A stretch of 64,000 nt of DNA from Hypericum androsaemum. Its lineage: Eukaryota > Streptophyta > Magnoliopsida > Malpighiales > Hypericaceae. Made by a program: the position numbers and the translations under genes. The stretch's first letter is position 1. The number at the start of each line of letters is the position of its first letter. A model generated the notes under the pieces. That model ran no database searches. It was not told the DNA's origin and worked only from the letters and a program-made list of their open reading frames with translations. This document shows positions 23,820-34,800 of this stretch, piece after piece. The stretch lies in contig OZ023180.1 in the NCBI GenBank assembly GCA_963995505.1, positions 17,870,689 to 17,934,688 on the forward strand, read 5' to 3'.

Positions 23820-24361
23820 TGTTGGGTATGGAGCCTGAGTACGAGTGAAGTATTCAGTTAGTTCGAGTGAAGAATCGTGAGGATGGTCCGAGAGTTGATC
23901 GATTGAGTTTGGAGTCCGAAGGCACTCAGAGAATCAATCGAGTCAAGAGTCGAGTGAAGATGTTGAGGACATTCAAAAGTCGTGTGGCTTGAGTGAAGAG
24001 CCTTGAGGGTGATCGGGGTAACGATCGGGTCAAGCGTCGAGTGAAGACAAAGCAAAACGCTGGAGTTGAGAAGGGCCCAGCAGACGCTAGGTGGGCAGCA
24101 GGCGCTGGCAAGGTGATGCAGGGGAACGTGGATAGGAGATCGTGAATCTGTTGATTCTGAGAATACCCGAAAAATACGATACAAGTCTCGATCCGTTGAT
24201 TCAAAGAATACCAGAATCTGACAAGAACAAGAAAAACCCTTAATTTTCAATATCAATATTCAACCAACTAAAATAATAGCGTATATGTCCTATTTATAAA
24301 GAACTAAAATAAACCGATTACATAAAATTCGAATATAACTCAAACTCCTAATATTAATAAT

Positions 24362-25054
24362 TCAAAAGCTATATATAATAATTAAACATATCTTCATCCT
24401 TATCTCCATCATTCTCCTTCGGTTGGAGAAATTCGTCTTCGAATTTAGTGTGGTCGACCAGTTTGAGATCTTTGTATTGAAGACCTTCGACCGACGCAGT
24501 GAAACTTGATATCTTCCATCCCAATAGAACAAATATTTAGAAATTACGTAAGCACAAATATTCTCAAGATGAAAAACCAAGAACTCACTTCTTCGAGCAG
24601 TTTCTTCTAATGCCTTCAGCCTAATCCACAAGTTCAACAACAAAGAACCCACAACATACTCAAATTTGTCAATGATGAGAAAGTCAATGTGCTCAATATA
24701 CTCAACCTTATAATCACTGGCTATGTGAGATATGACCTCATTCACCGACTCATCATCCTTAGTAGAGTCTTCAAGTCTAGAGTCACCTACAACTGCAGTA
24801 ACCTCGTACTCCTTATCAGGGTAGGAGTCATAAATTGGTTCATCATTGTCTACAATAACCTCGTCCTCCACATCAGAGTAAGAGTCATAAATTGGCTCAC
24901 CAAATAAGTCAAAAGCGGATGCACCAAATTCTTCCCATACCAAAGCCTCTTCAACTTCTTCATGTTGTGAAGTATGTTGATTCCTCGAGGTCTCAGCCAT
25001 CAGCTGCTTCAAATCTTTAAAATTAGCTTGTATCTCTTCCCAATTCTCGATCAA
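24362..25054 (-). CDS. acidic C-terminal protein of gag-only element 2
   Basis: Open frame of 230 residues. It starts MIENWEEIQANFKDLKQLM and then has two copies of an EPIYDSY(S/P)D-x(E)-type acidic repeat (around residues 53-90). Next come VNEVISHIASDYKVEYIEHI and FEYVVGSLL, and finally KYLFYWDGRYQVSLRRSK and a poly-basic tail that runs into the 3' LTR. Homologous pieces occur in element 1. The tail resembles the post-integrase C-terminal end of gypsy polyproteins, possibly frameshifted near its end, but this is inference. The frame lies directly downstream of the gag-like frame, as if all of pol had been deleted between them. Confidence 0.5.
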   Translation of the reverse strand: MIENWEEIQANFKDLKQLMAETSRNQHTSQHEEVEEALVWEEFGASAFDLFGEPIYDSYSDVEDEVIVDNDEPIYDSYPDKEYEVTAVVGDSRLEDSTKDDESVNEVISHIASDYKVEYIEHIDFLIIDKFEYVVGSLLLNLWIRLKALEETARRSEFLVFHLENICAYVISKYLFYWDGRYQVSLRRSKVFNTKISNWSTTLNSKTNFSNRRRMMEIRMKICLIIIYSF

Positions 25055-25064
25055 TAATTGACGA

Positions 25065-25408
25065 TTAAATGGTGCTTGTCATCAACAACAGCCCAACTTC
25101 GTAAGCATGTCGTGAAAATAACTCATAAATCAACTTCTCTTTCATCTTAGGCCATCGAGAGATTTTTTGCTTACCACAACATTTTCGTCGAAGATTTAAG
25201 TCAGACCAACAATTCATAAGATCACCTTGCAATTGAAGTTTGACAAATCTGACTTTATCCAGCTCCGCAAACTTGTGAACATCAAAGTAAATCTCCACAT
25301 TGACAGCCACTTAATAAAATCCCTTGTCAAAATTTCTTCATTGAGATCTAAAAAATCACACAAGTTAGGAATATGCACCCTGTATACCATAGAATCAAGC
25401 ATCTTCAA
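25065..25408 (-). pseudogene. gag-like remnant of element 2
   Basis: Two overlapping minus frames (25214-25408 and 25065-25310) together give LDLNEEILTRDFIKWL, then in the other frame VNVEIYFDVHKFAELDKVRF and VKLQLQGDLMNCWSDL...ISRWPKMKEKL. This is the plant retrotransposon gag pattern, with a frameshift near the WL/VNVEIYF junction. No zinc knuckle is seen. Confidence 0.6.
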
Positions 25409-26738
25409 TTCAGCCCAAAAGAACTAATCTGTAATTTTTGAGAAGCTTCTTGGACCAAACTATAATTTTCAAAACAGGATGGGACCAGTATATAATTAAT
25501 CAAAAACCAGGGGCAGCGGTAGAGTACAGGGATGGCGGCTGGCAGGGGCAAGTCGGACTGGGCTGCGACGATCATCGACGGCTTAGGGGTCGACACGGGC
25601 GGCAGCAAGTTCCGACTCCAAATTCCCCCTATGAGTTCTCTTCCTCGAGCGAACCAAGGGCACAACCGCGTTGGCTCGGAGAGGCATGGTGTGGGCGGCG
25701 TCAGACAGGCTATCATTGGTGGTGCAGGCGGCCGGGACACGGTTGGTGGTGTCAAACTCTGCGGCGGTGAACGGCGAGGGAAGATGTTGACGGCTTTGGT
25801 TGGGTTTCCTAGCCATAAACCCAATCTGCGAACTCTTTTTATTTTATTTTTTATGGACCGAACTCTGATCAATCGAAATCGAACAAGCCTGACGTGGCTC
25901 TGATTACCAACTGATGCAGGAGAATGTGGATAGAAGATCGTGAATCCGTTGATTATGAGAATACCCAAAAAATACTATAAAACTCTCGATTCGTTGATTC
26001 AAAGAATACCAGAATCTGACAAGACCAAGGAAAACTCTTAATTTTCAATATCAATATTCAACCAACTAAAACAATAGCGTATATGTCCTATTTATAAAGA
26101 ACTAAACCGATTATATAAAATTTGAATATAACTCAAACTCCTAATATTAATAATTCAAAAGCTAAAGATAATAATTAAACATATCTTCATCCTTATCTCC
26201 ATCACAAGGTAGCCCTAGCTGGGAGGCCTTGGCAGTAGCTTGGGAAGCTGATAGCCCAGCGGCCGCTAGGAGGCCAGCGGCCGCTTGGGGTGCCCGAGAA
26301 AAGTGATTTTCTTAGACAAATTTGCCGCTCCTGACCCGATAACCCTTGTAGGGTTTGTGGGGCTATAAATACTCATTTGCCTCATTGTTGTAACGTGTGG
26401 TTGCCATTTGCCAAGAACTTCAAGTGAAGGAGAAGAGAGAAAAAGAGAGCGAGCCAAAGTGTGGCATCCATTATAGTGAGCAAGTGAAGCTCCAAGTATA
26501 TGTGTGTGATATAGTGGAACCTCTCCTGGCTTGGCACGCCCCCGGATGTATATCGTTGAGGATCAAACCAGGTGAATAGATTTTGTGTCCCTCCTTGTAC
26601 TTTCTGTGTGTTTGTGGTTCATGCTTAGTGCGTTGTGCTTGCTTGTGTGTTCGTTGTGTTATTTGTGTCCACGAAAAAGTGAGTAATTTTCCCAACAACT
26701 TGTATCAGAGCCCGAGTTAGGGCGTGGTGAGAGTAGGC

Positions 26739-27470
26739 ATGATAGGTGAAGGAAAATCGCCCGTAGAGAGGTTTGATAATGTAGATTATGGCTTTTAGAA
26801 GATACAAATAGAGGACTATTTGTATGGTAAGGATTTGCACCTTCCTCTCGGTGAGAAGAAATCAGATGACATAAAGGAAGAAGAGTGGAAGTTGCTAGAC
26901 CGGAAAGCGACGAGCGTGGTGCACTTGTCCTTATCTAGGAATGTGGCGTTGCACACGGTGAAGTCGAAGTCTACCAAGGAGATGTCAAAGACTTTGTCCG
27001 AGATGTATGAGAAGTCCTCGGCCACCAGCAAAGTGCATTTGATGAGGAGGTTGTTCAACCTCAAGATGACGGAGAGTGATATGGTGGCCAAGCACCTACA
27101 TGAGTTCAATATGACGATTGCCCAATTGAACTCGGTGAAGATTGACTTCGACGATGAGGTACAAATCCTAATTTTGCTAAGTTCCTTACCCGATAGTTGG
27201 CGTGGCACGGTCATGGCGGTGATTGCCTCAGCAGGGAAGGTGGTACTTAAGCTAGATGAGGTGAGAAATTTGATCTTGAGTGAAGAGATCTGAAGAAGAG
27301 AATTCAGAGTAGCCTCGATATCGGCTTTGAGTGTGGGCAATAGGGGGAGGTACGAGTCGAATAGGAGGAAGGACTGGGATAGGTCAAGATCTAAACCGAG
27401 GGGGATCGAAGAGGAATTTGAGCTCGGTGCAGTGTTGGAATTGTGACAAGTATGGTTACTTCCAAGATTA
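26739..27470 (+). pseudogene. gag of the Tork-like copia element
   Basis: Starts MIGEGKSPVERFDNVDYGF. A TAG at 26796-26798 sits where relatives have tryptophan (F-W-K). The frame then continues DYLYGKDLHLPLGEKK...KLLDRKATSVVHLSLSRNVAL...EMSKTLSEMYEKSSA...HLMRRLFNLKM...QILILLSSLPDSW, the UBN2/copia gag core. A TGA follows SEEI at about 27290, where relatives have arginine. The CCHC zinc knuckle (27432-27476) reads C-W-N-C-D-K-Y-G-Y-F-Q-D-stop-C, with the histidine replaced by tyrosine. It is inactive. Confidence 0.85.
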
Positions 27471-27539
27471 GTGCTCAGCGTTAAGGAGGGAGAATGGGTC
27501 GGCCAATGCAACGACAGTAGACCTTGGAGATGTCTTGGT

Positions 27540-28390
27540 CTTAAGTGAGTGGAGTCTGTTGGAGGAGTGGGTAGTGGATTCGGGAGCCTCATTCCACCCT
27601 TGTAGTGATGCGAGGGTGATGGAGAAGTATGTCCTAGGTGACTTTGGCATGGTTTGTCAAGCAAATGGTGAGACCTTGCAAGTTGTGGGCATGTGAGAGG
27701 TGCGAATCAAGACCCCTAACAGATCGTTGTTGCAAATAAAGGGAGTGAGGTATGTTCCGAGATTGAGGAGCAACTTGCTATCCGTGGGGCAATTGGATGA
27801 GGAAGGCTATGGTGTGGCCTTTGATCGCGGATCATGGAAGATCACCAAAGGAGCCATGGTAGTGGCTCGAGGAGTGAAGGAGGAGACGTTGTACGTGACA
27901 AGGAACACCTGTGAGTGGCATAGTGGCCACATGTGTGAGAAGGGGATGAAGGTGCTTTGTTCAAGAGGGAAGCTACCAAGCTTGAAGATCGTAGAAGTGG
28001 GTCTTCGTGAGCATTATGGTCTTGAAGAGTGGAAGAGAGTAAGCTTTTCAAGAGGTAGCAGTTTTTGAAAAAGTGAGAAGCTTGAATTGGTCCAAGTGAG
28101 GGGACCGGCACCCATAGCATCCTTGGGTGGTTCGTCATGCTACAAGACCTCCATTGATGAGAAGGGTCTTAAGGTGTGCTTGAGATCAAGAAATGGCAGA
28201 GAGTACAAGTTTTAAGAGTTCGAGGACAAGGGGAGTGTGTCCGGTGATGTGGGCTGTAGCTTTGAGATAATCAAGCTAGACACTTCGAACTCGGGTGCAA
28301 GCAAGAAGGTACTGAATGGCCAGAAGGCTGGTGAGGAGAAGGTGAAACCAAGTTCTCCACCGCCAGTGGTTTCACAGCGGAGTTCCACAA
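27540..28390 (+). pseudogene. protease / pre-integrase / broken integrase of the copia element
   Basis: EEWVVDSGASFHPCSD (about 27560-27605) is the aspartic protease active-site region (DSGA). RSNLLSVGQLDEEGY follows, then the pre-integrase segment EWHSGHMCEKGMKVLCSRGKLP (27910-27985). Next, after frame changes, come EKLELVQVRGPAPIASLGGS and KGLKVCLRSRNGREYKF, which fit two parts of the integrase core with the sequence between them deleted. Several stops interrupt the frame. Confidence 0.75.
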
Positions 28391-28439
28391 GTGAAGGTAG
28401 TTCATTGTAGTGGTTCTCGCCCGCTAACTACTATCTTTT

Positions 28440-29010
28440 ATCAATAGATGGTGGTGAGCCAGGAGATTATGCAGAGGCACAACAGAGTGAGCTTATGCAC
28501 AAGAAAATGCTTGCAAAGAGTGAAAAGATGGAGTCGTTGAGTGCCAACGAAACTTGAAAACTAGTCAAACTCCATAATGGCAAGGCATGGCATAATCGAG
28601 AGGCTAGAAGAGTTGAGCGTATGGCAAAGGAGAACAAGTGTTGCAAGGAAAGAGCCAATAAGAAGATAACTCCAAATGGCTCCATATGTGGCCGTGTGAG
28701 GTATGCCAAGGGGTGTACAAGACTGGTGAGTGCAGATGCAGTGGGAGTAAAGAGGAGGCTCATGAGAAGTCCTGGAAAGTAACAAGTGAAGGCAATGAAG
28801 TGGATGCTCGTCCACTTGACAAGCTTTGTAGAAAAGGGCCTAAGGGATAAGGGCAAAAAGGCTAGCTAAAGTGGCAAGATGTGTTGATGCGGATGTGGCA
28901 TCAAGCTACCTTGAGAGAAGAGGTAGTCTTGCGAGTGTGAAACCCAAGGGGGATGCCTTGAAAAAATTGGAGCTATGCTTGGCTTCAACTACCATTGTGA
29001 AGAGATGAGA
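28440..29010 (+). pseudogene. degenerate RT/RNase H remnants of the copia element
   Basis: DGGEPGDYAEAQQSELMHKK and MESLSANET-stop-KLVKLHNG correspond to the start of the copia reverse-transcriptase region. KKLELCLASTTIV near 28960 corresponds to its extreme C-terminus. Almost all of the polymerase palm, including the YVDD motif, is missing. Confidence 0.55.
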
Positions 29011-29032
29011 AGAGGCCAAAGCACCGATTAGG

Positions 29033-29397
29033 AGAAGGTCATCTAGTGACGGGTGATGAGTACCAATTGGTGAAGATGGTCACCTAGTCATGGGTGATTG
29101 ATGAAGAGGTTAGTCTTCGGTGGGAGATTGCCTAGTAATGGAGAAGGTCATCCAGTGACGGATGATAGACGTTGTGGTTAGTCTCCATGTGGGAGATTGA
29201 CTAGTGATGAAGATCGCCTAGTGACGGGTGGTTCGTATTGTAGTTAGTCTCCGAGTAGAAGATTGATAAGTAAGGATCGCCCAGTGATGGGTGGCTTGTG
29301 ATGTGGTGTGTCTCCGAGTGGGAGATTGCTAAGTGAAGAAGACAGTCGCCTAGTGACGGGTGGCTCGTGTGGAGGTCAGTCTCCAGGTGGGAGATTG
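29033..29397 (+). repeat. minisatellite of polypurine-tract-like units before the 3' LTR
   Basis: Five units of 63-69 bases each contain a GCCTAGTGACGGGTGG-like half and end in TGGGAGATTG or a variant. The latter motif is at 29121, 29190, 29256 (TAGAAGATTG), 29319 and 29388. The last copy is the functional-looking polypurine tract at the LTR boundary. Confidence 0.8.
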
Positions 29398-30166
29398 TTG
29401 GGTATGGAGCCTAAGTACGAGTGAAGTATTCAGTTGGTTCGAGTGAAGAACCGTGAGGATGGTCCGAGAGTTGATCGATTGGGTTTGGAGTCCTAGGGTA
29501 CTCAAAGAATCAATCAAGTCAAGAGTCGAGCGAAGACGTTGAGGACATTCGAGAGTCGTGTGGCTCGAGTGAAGAGTCTTGAGGGTGATCGGGGTGACGA
29601 TCGGGTCAAGCATCGAGTGAAGACGAAGCAAAACACTGGAGTTGAGAAGGGCCCAACAGCCTCTAGGGAGGCCAGCAGGCGCTGGCGAGGTACCCCTCAC
29701 TTGGGGTCATAGTAGCTTGGGAAGCTGATGGCCCAACGGCCGCTTGGGGTGCCCGAGAAAAGTAATTTTCTTGGAAAAATTTGCCCCTCCCGATCGAATA
29801 ACCCTTGTAGGATTTGTGGAGTTATAAATACCCATTTGCCTCATTGTTGTAATGTGTGGTTGCCATTTGCCAAAAACTCCAAGTGAAGGAGAAGAGAGAA
29901 AATGAGAAACGACGAGAGTGAGCCAAAATGTGGCATCCACTTTAGTGAGCAAGTGAAGCTCCAAGTGTGTGTGTGTGATATAGTGGAACCTCTCCTGCCT
30001 TGGCACACCTCCGGACGTAGATCGTTGAGGATCGAACCGGATGAACAAATTTTGTGTCCCTTCTTGTGCTTTCTTTGCGTTTGTGGTTCGTGCTTAATGC
30101 GTTGTGCTTACTTGTATGTTCGTTGCGTTGCTTAGGATCACGGGAAAGTGGGTAATTTTCCCAACA
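29396..30166 (+). repeat. 3' LTR of the copia element
   Basis: 771 bp, TGTTGGGTATGG to TTTTCCCAACA. It has GAGTTATAAATACCC (TATA box, about 29820) and is followed by GCATC. It differs from the 5' LTR by substitutions and a GCGGCCGC-containing indel. Confidence 0.88.
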
Positions 30167-30428
30167 GCATCCACGTCACAACTTGTAAAGCTGATGAACC
30201 ACTGATCCCGTTGAGCTTGCCTTCTTGAAATGTCAGGTGAATTCTCATTGCATCTTGAAATTGCAGTGAGTAGGCTACCAATTGCTCCCTTGGCCATCTA
30301 TCGGAAGTGGAGTTGATCCTTAAAGAGGACAATACAGTCCATACATGCACCAAGTGTTTATTCTTCTTGTTAATATTCTGTTTTGGGTTGAGATTTTGTG
30401 GCTCGCAGGTCATGGCTGCAATGAACAT
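30167..30428 (-). pseudogene. 5' half of the ORF split by the copia element
   Basis: The minus frame starts at an ATG at 30428 (or 30413, just after a splice-acceptor-like TTCATTGCAG) and reads MTCEPQNLNPKQNINKK, then WPREQLVAYSLQFQDAM and SSALQVVTW to the insertion point. A stop lies eight codons upstream of 30428 in frame, so either this is the start of the ORF or an intron ends here. It joins 23537-23814 in frame once the element is removed. Unknown family. Confidence 0.5.
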
Positions 30429-31877
30429 GAGTTGATACGTTGTCTCTCTCTAGAGATGTAACCTGATTGAGTTGAAATTCGTCGAGTATCATGTTTGCAG
30501 CTTGAAACCCTTTACTGATTCGATGACGTTGATGCCTCTTGTGTTGTGTCATGTGCAGGTGAAAGTGAAGCTCAAGGACTGTGTTGACGGAATTGCTTGC
30601 TGAATATGGAAGATGCGGAAGGAGGTACACCAGCAATTCACACGAGCAGAGAACATTAATACTACCCAGTTGACACAAAAAAACTGCAAAAATGTTATTA
30701 AATTTCCGTTGGAAAATCTTCAACAGACGTGGAGACGGTGGCAGCCAACCAAACGACCGGAACAAGTTCACGGATGATATATTTCATCGTTTATGTTTCT
30801 CAAAAAAATAATCCATGAACAGATTTTGGATAAACCCAGATCGAGAATATTTTTTGAAACCAACCCCCGAGTTTTAATGAAATTTCAAAACATCAAATCA
30901 TAGAATTTGTCTATATTTTCTAATAAATAGAAAAATCTCAAAAAGAGATATAGGTGCTGAGAGGAGGGACGGAGAATGATCAGCTAGAGCTAATACAGAA
31001 TAATCGCCATCATTCCGGCAATCAAACCAATAGGGAAAACCATTGATCATCATCTCATTCTCCCCATCCCCACCCCATTATCAAACGAAGAAAAACTATA
31101 TTAAAAAAAGAGTAAAATATAAACGGCGCCTGCGAGAATTTCAGAACATATATGGATGGCGTGACGTTCCCCGAGATTTATAGAGGCGGTGTTGCTCCTG
31201 GGATGGTATTGAAACCCTAGATTTAGAGACCGCCGCTGCTAAAAGAGGTGGGGTGCAAAGAAAGCCCAACGCAGCCCGGCCCATAACTCTCAAAATTAAA
31301 TAGCCCCCGACTAACAGAAATGAGAAATCACTGTATATTATATAGCAGTTTGTTATGGTTCATTAGATTTATATTTCCATATAATTATTCAATTTATTAT
31401 GATTCATCTTATAACATTCCATTTAAATTTTAATTTAAACCAGAAATTGTTATACTTACCACCATCTCTTCGCTTTGCATATGCATGTATAATTCCATTG
31501 GAACTTTGCTGTTTAAAAATGTTTCAATTGAAATCATTTTGCCGCGACTTTTACCAGGACCGGGGACCTCCATCTGAACCCAATTGGCATCTATTGAAAT
31601 AAACACATTTGAATTAGATCTAGCTCTATTTGGAATATAGGTTGAATTGATTTTGTTATAAATTGGTTATGCGAGTTTTATATGTACGATTTTTTATGAA
31701 TTTTGGTAGTGTCAAGGGTACGTAGAGATTAAATTGATAATTTCCCTAAGTTTGAATGACCAAAAGCGAATTTTTCCCAGTCCCTCCCTCTAGATTTATC
31801 CCTGGTTCTCCGGACCCGACCCGCCACCTCCTCGAAAACTGCTACCTGGGTTTCTTGTCTCTGTGTCCGAATGAGTG
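30429..31877. other. spacer between the split ORF and the lipase gene
   Basis: Includes a minus-strand open frame at 30370-30771 without recognisable content, which could belong to the upstream part of the split gene. Otherwise AT-rich DNA. No convincing TATA box for the lipase gene was seen. Confidence 0.4.
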
Positions 31878-34800
31878 ATGGCAAATCGAATTCTGAAGCG
31901 GTTCCTCCAGGAAGCATGTAATTAAGCTCCGACCCACTTTAGCTCTGAGACTCCATTTATCATTTTTCTAACTGTTTTTCCCGGTTTCGCTCAGATACCA
32001 CGATTAAATGGAAGGAAGCAGGCCAGAGGTCGTCGGTGTACGGGTTGCTCCCGAGGCGGGGAGGGTCCCAGTATTCGGGTGGGGAGCCCCAGGACGACGT
32101 CGTCTTAAAGGGTCCAGGCCGCGGCGGCGGCAGCTCGTCGGAGGAGGAGGAGACCAATCACAGCAAGTGGGGCTTGGAGATGGAGTGGCTCACCAAGGCT
32201 GTTGAGCCTGCTCTCAAGTTATGCTGGCGGACTCTCCCCACAGGTCGATTCCCTACCCTTCCCTTATACCGTTAGAGCAAGCGCGCACCTTGTTGTACCG
32301 TTAGAGCAAGTGCCCCGACCCGGTCCGGGCTTATGTATTCTGTATTTTCGCTTAACAAACACGCACGTAGAGTGAATCGAATCGAATGCGCACGTGGAGT
32401 GAGCACCAGTATAGGAGTTTGTTTGAAAATGTGGCTGTCATCTGATTTTATATCCTCCGCATGCAAGTGCAGCCGGAAGCAAACCCCCTCCTAACAGCAG
32501 TATGTCTGTATCGGAGATAATTGCGATTTTACAGAGGTGTAAAATTGGCATGGAAGGGTGGAGCTTGAGCGATCTGACTATTGGCTTGTATCTTATATAC
32601 CTTCGTCAAGCATCACTCAATACGATTGAGGATGTTAAAGGGGTTCGCGTCTCGTCGGAATTAATTGTAAGTATGTTGACGGTCCCTTGAAATCTGAATA
32701 AACCATACAAAGGCATCCTTTCAGTTTAAGCTTTGGCATTGAGCGAGTCAAAAGCATTTGTTGAACCTTGGAACAAGCATTAGGCTTTCAGACAAGACTA
32801 TGTAATGGGTCATTTATGTAGCAACATGCAAGTTACTATTCATTTATTGACTTTGATTGGCCAGTCATTTCATTACATTGCAGGTCCAAGATCTCATGTA
32901 CCATTTAGAGTTAGCAAAAGGCTGTTATAAAGCTGATACATATGCGCTTGCAAAGAATACAATGCTCCGGGAGAGAAACATCATAAAGTTTGTTCGAAAT
33001 TCCAGCTTCATGAGGCCCGGATATTACATTTCGATTGATCCACGTAGAAAGCTTGTGATCCTCGCAATTCGTGGGACTCAGACAGTGTATGACCTTATTA
33101 CTGACATTGTATCTTCTGGCGGCGAGGAAGTCAATTTCGACGGCTACTCAACTCACTTTGGCACAACTGAAGCAGCTCGTTGGTTCCTTTCTCATGAATT
33201 GAGTACTATTAGAGAGTGCCTGGAGAGATATCAGGTGCTTAAAGTCCTCATTGTTTTTCTACCTCTTGTTATGCGCTGAGCCTCAAGTTTATTTCACACC
33301 ATCACAATTCTAGTTTAAAAGGGATTAACTTTCAGGGGTTTAGGTTAAGGATAGTGGGCCATTCTCTTGGTGGTGCCACGGCGTCCTTATTAGCAATTAT
33401 GCTTCGGAAGAAGTCAGCCAAGGAACTTGGATTCAATCCTGAGATTGTTTCTGCAGTTGGATATGCTACTCCACCTTGTGTCTCTGGAGAACTTGCAGAA
33501 AGCTGCGCAGATTTTGTTACCACAACTGTAATGCAGGTGCGGTTGAATGTTTCTAACCATGATTGTTTTCATGCCTCTCACTTTTCATGGCAGTGTTCAA
33601 TTAGAATCTCTCTTCCTGTAATTTTGTGTTTTCTGCTTACTTTCTATTTCAGAGTAATGCCTTTGCTGTAGCCTGTAGATGCTTTGGATCATATCTCTAT
33701 ATTCTTAGTTTCTTCTTTCAAATTTTCGCTTGTGCAGGATGATATTGTTCCTCGATTGAGTGTGGCTTCTTTGGAAAGGCTGAGAAACGAAATCGTTCAA
33801 ACTGATTGGTAAGGCTTGTTCTGTAACAACTAATTCTCTAGCTTCACATAGTAACAAATGTGCATTCGAGGATTTTGATTCCAAGTACGTAGCATGTCCG
33901 TACTCTATGCTTGTTATAATATCAAGAAAGTTGCCAACATTATACGCTCCCGTTATTTTTGGGATATGTGAAAGTTTCCATTCCGAGAACCAATTAAGCT
34001 TATGTTAATTCTGTTAGACCCGATTGTGGAGATCAATAGGCTAATGTTTATGATTCTGTCCTTACACAGGTTTCCATTTATTTACAAATCTATTTCTGTT
34101 GCTGACACAGTCAGCAATAAATTCTGAAGTAATTTTTCTCTGTCATTTGAACAGCATTTAAGTTCACAAAATTGCTCACTATTTGTTGATTCCCTTGACT
34201 AATCTCAAAAAGTTGGAGATTGTCGAATATTCCGGAAAGCATATACTCCAGAATTTGTTCCCAAATCAGGAACTATTTTTGTCTCAATATAAATCCTGGG
34301 ATTAAAAAGGGTTTTTTTATCAACTTCGCAAGTCGCAAAATCTGAAAGAATACGGATGCATAAACCTACTAGCTTAATTGATCTTGTTATGGTTGATACC
34401 TCTTTTCTCATCTCGTTTTGGCTTCTTATATCTTATTGGTTTAAGAGATGATCATAATTTGTATGTGCTGAATTTCTCTTAAAGAATGTCCAACATTCTA
34501 TTTGTATTGTCTGTCAGAATTCTTTTTATCTTTTGTGTAGCGGGCAATGCATAATTACTATCCAAGGAGAAGCTTGTAGACTGAATAATAATGATTTCAC
34601 TAGTATTTCAGAGTATTTGTTTTCAAGCCTACCCGTTGTTTTATCTTCACTCGGGAGCTTGTATGTCAGTTTTTGGTTTGCTTGTATGTGCGTGCATTCT
34701 AATCCTTCTGGTAGTTGCGCAGGATGAGCGTGGTTGAGAAGCAGGATTGGAGAAAACTTGCAGGTTTGGTCACAAATGCAAAGCAAGTAGTTTCTTCTGT

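Larger units (their letters stand above)
24109..26209 (-). mobile_element. gag-only Ty3/gypsy-type element 2, nested in the copia 5' LTR
   Basis: LTRs 24114-24411 (298 bp) and 25912-26204 (293 bp) start TGATGCAGG and end TCTCCATCA. They are flanked by CAAGG at 24109-24113 and 26205-26209. The minus strand reads TTGGTAATCAGAGCC (25896-25910) beside the right LTR, a primer site with one inserted base. The interior (~1.5 kb) encodes a gag-like part (25065-25408) and an acidic protein (24362-25054) but no protease, RT or integrase. Its proteins match those of element 1 at 6.4-9.2 kb, so both belong to one non-autonomous family. It is younger than the host copia insertion. Confidence 0.88.
23815..30171 (+). 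mobile_element. decayed Ty1/copia (Tork-like) retrotransposon with nested insertion
   Basis: LTRs are 23820-26697 (782 bp once the nested element is removed) and 29396-30166 (771 bp). Ends are TGTTGGGTATGG and TTTTCCCAACA, and the element is flanked by GCATC at 23815-23819 and 30167-30171. After the 5' LTR comes TTGTATCAGAGC (primer site, 26700-26711). Then come gag, a degenerate zinc knuckle, protease, pre-integrase and broken integrase/RT segments, and a polypurine tract GGTGGGAGAT at the 3' LTR. Several stops and large internal deletions show it cannot encode its own movement. Related gag is found at 40.5 kb. Confidence 0.9.

Noticed and set aside
23858..24256. Minus-strand 92-132 residue frames as genes
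   Set aside because: They are inside the copia 5' LTR and recur in the 3' LTR at 29350-29700 as LTR sequence.
25405..25968. Long frames on both strands at 25.4-25.97 kb as genes
   Set aside because: They lie in the GC-rich leader between the LTR/primer site and gag of element 2, overlap the LTR, and show no domain.
29033..29397. CRISPR-like array
   Set aside because: Units are whole tandem repeats without unique spacers, at a retrotransposon 3' end in a plant genome.
31871..31920. ATG at 31871 as lipase start
   Set aside because: With the visible donor at 31918 and acceptor before 31995 it runs into a stop in exon 2; the ATG at 31878 keeps the frame. Other first exons cannot be excluded.
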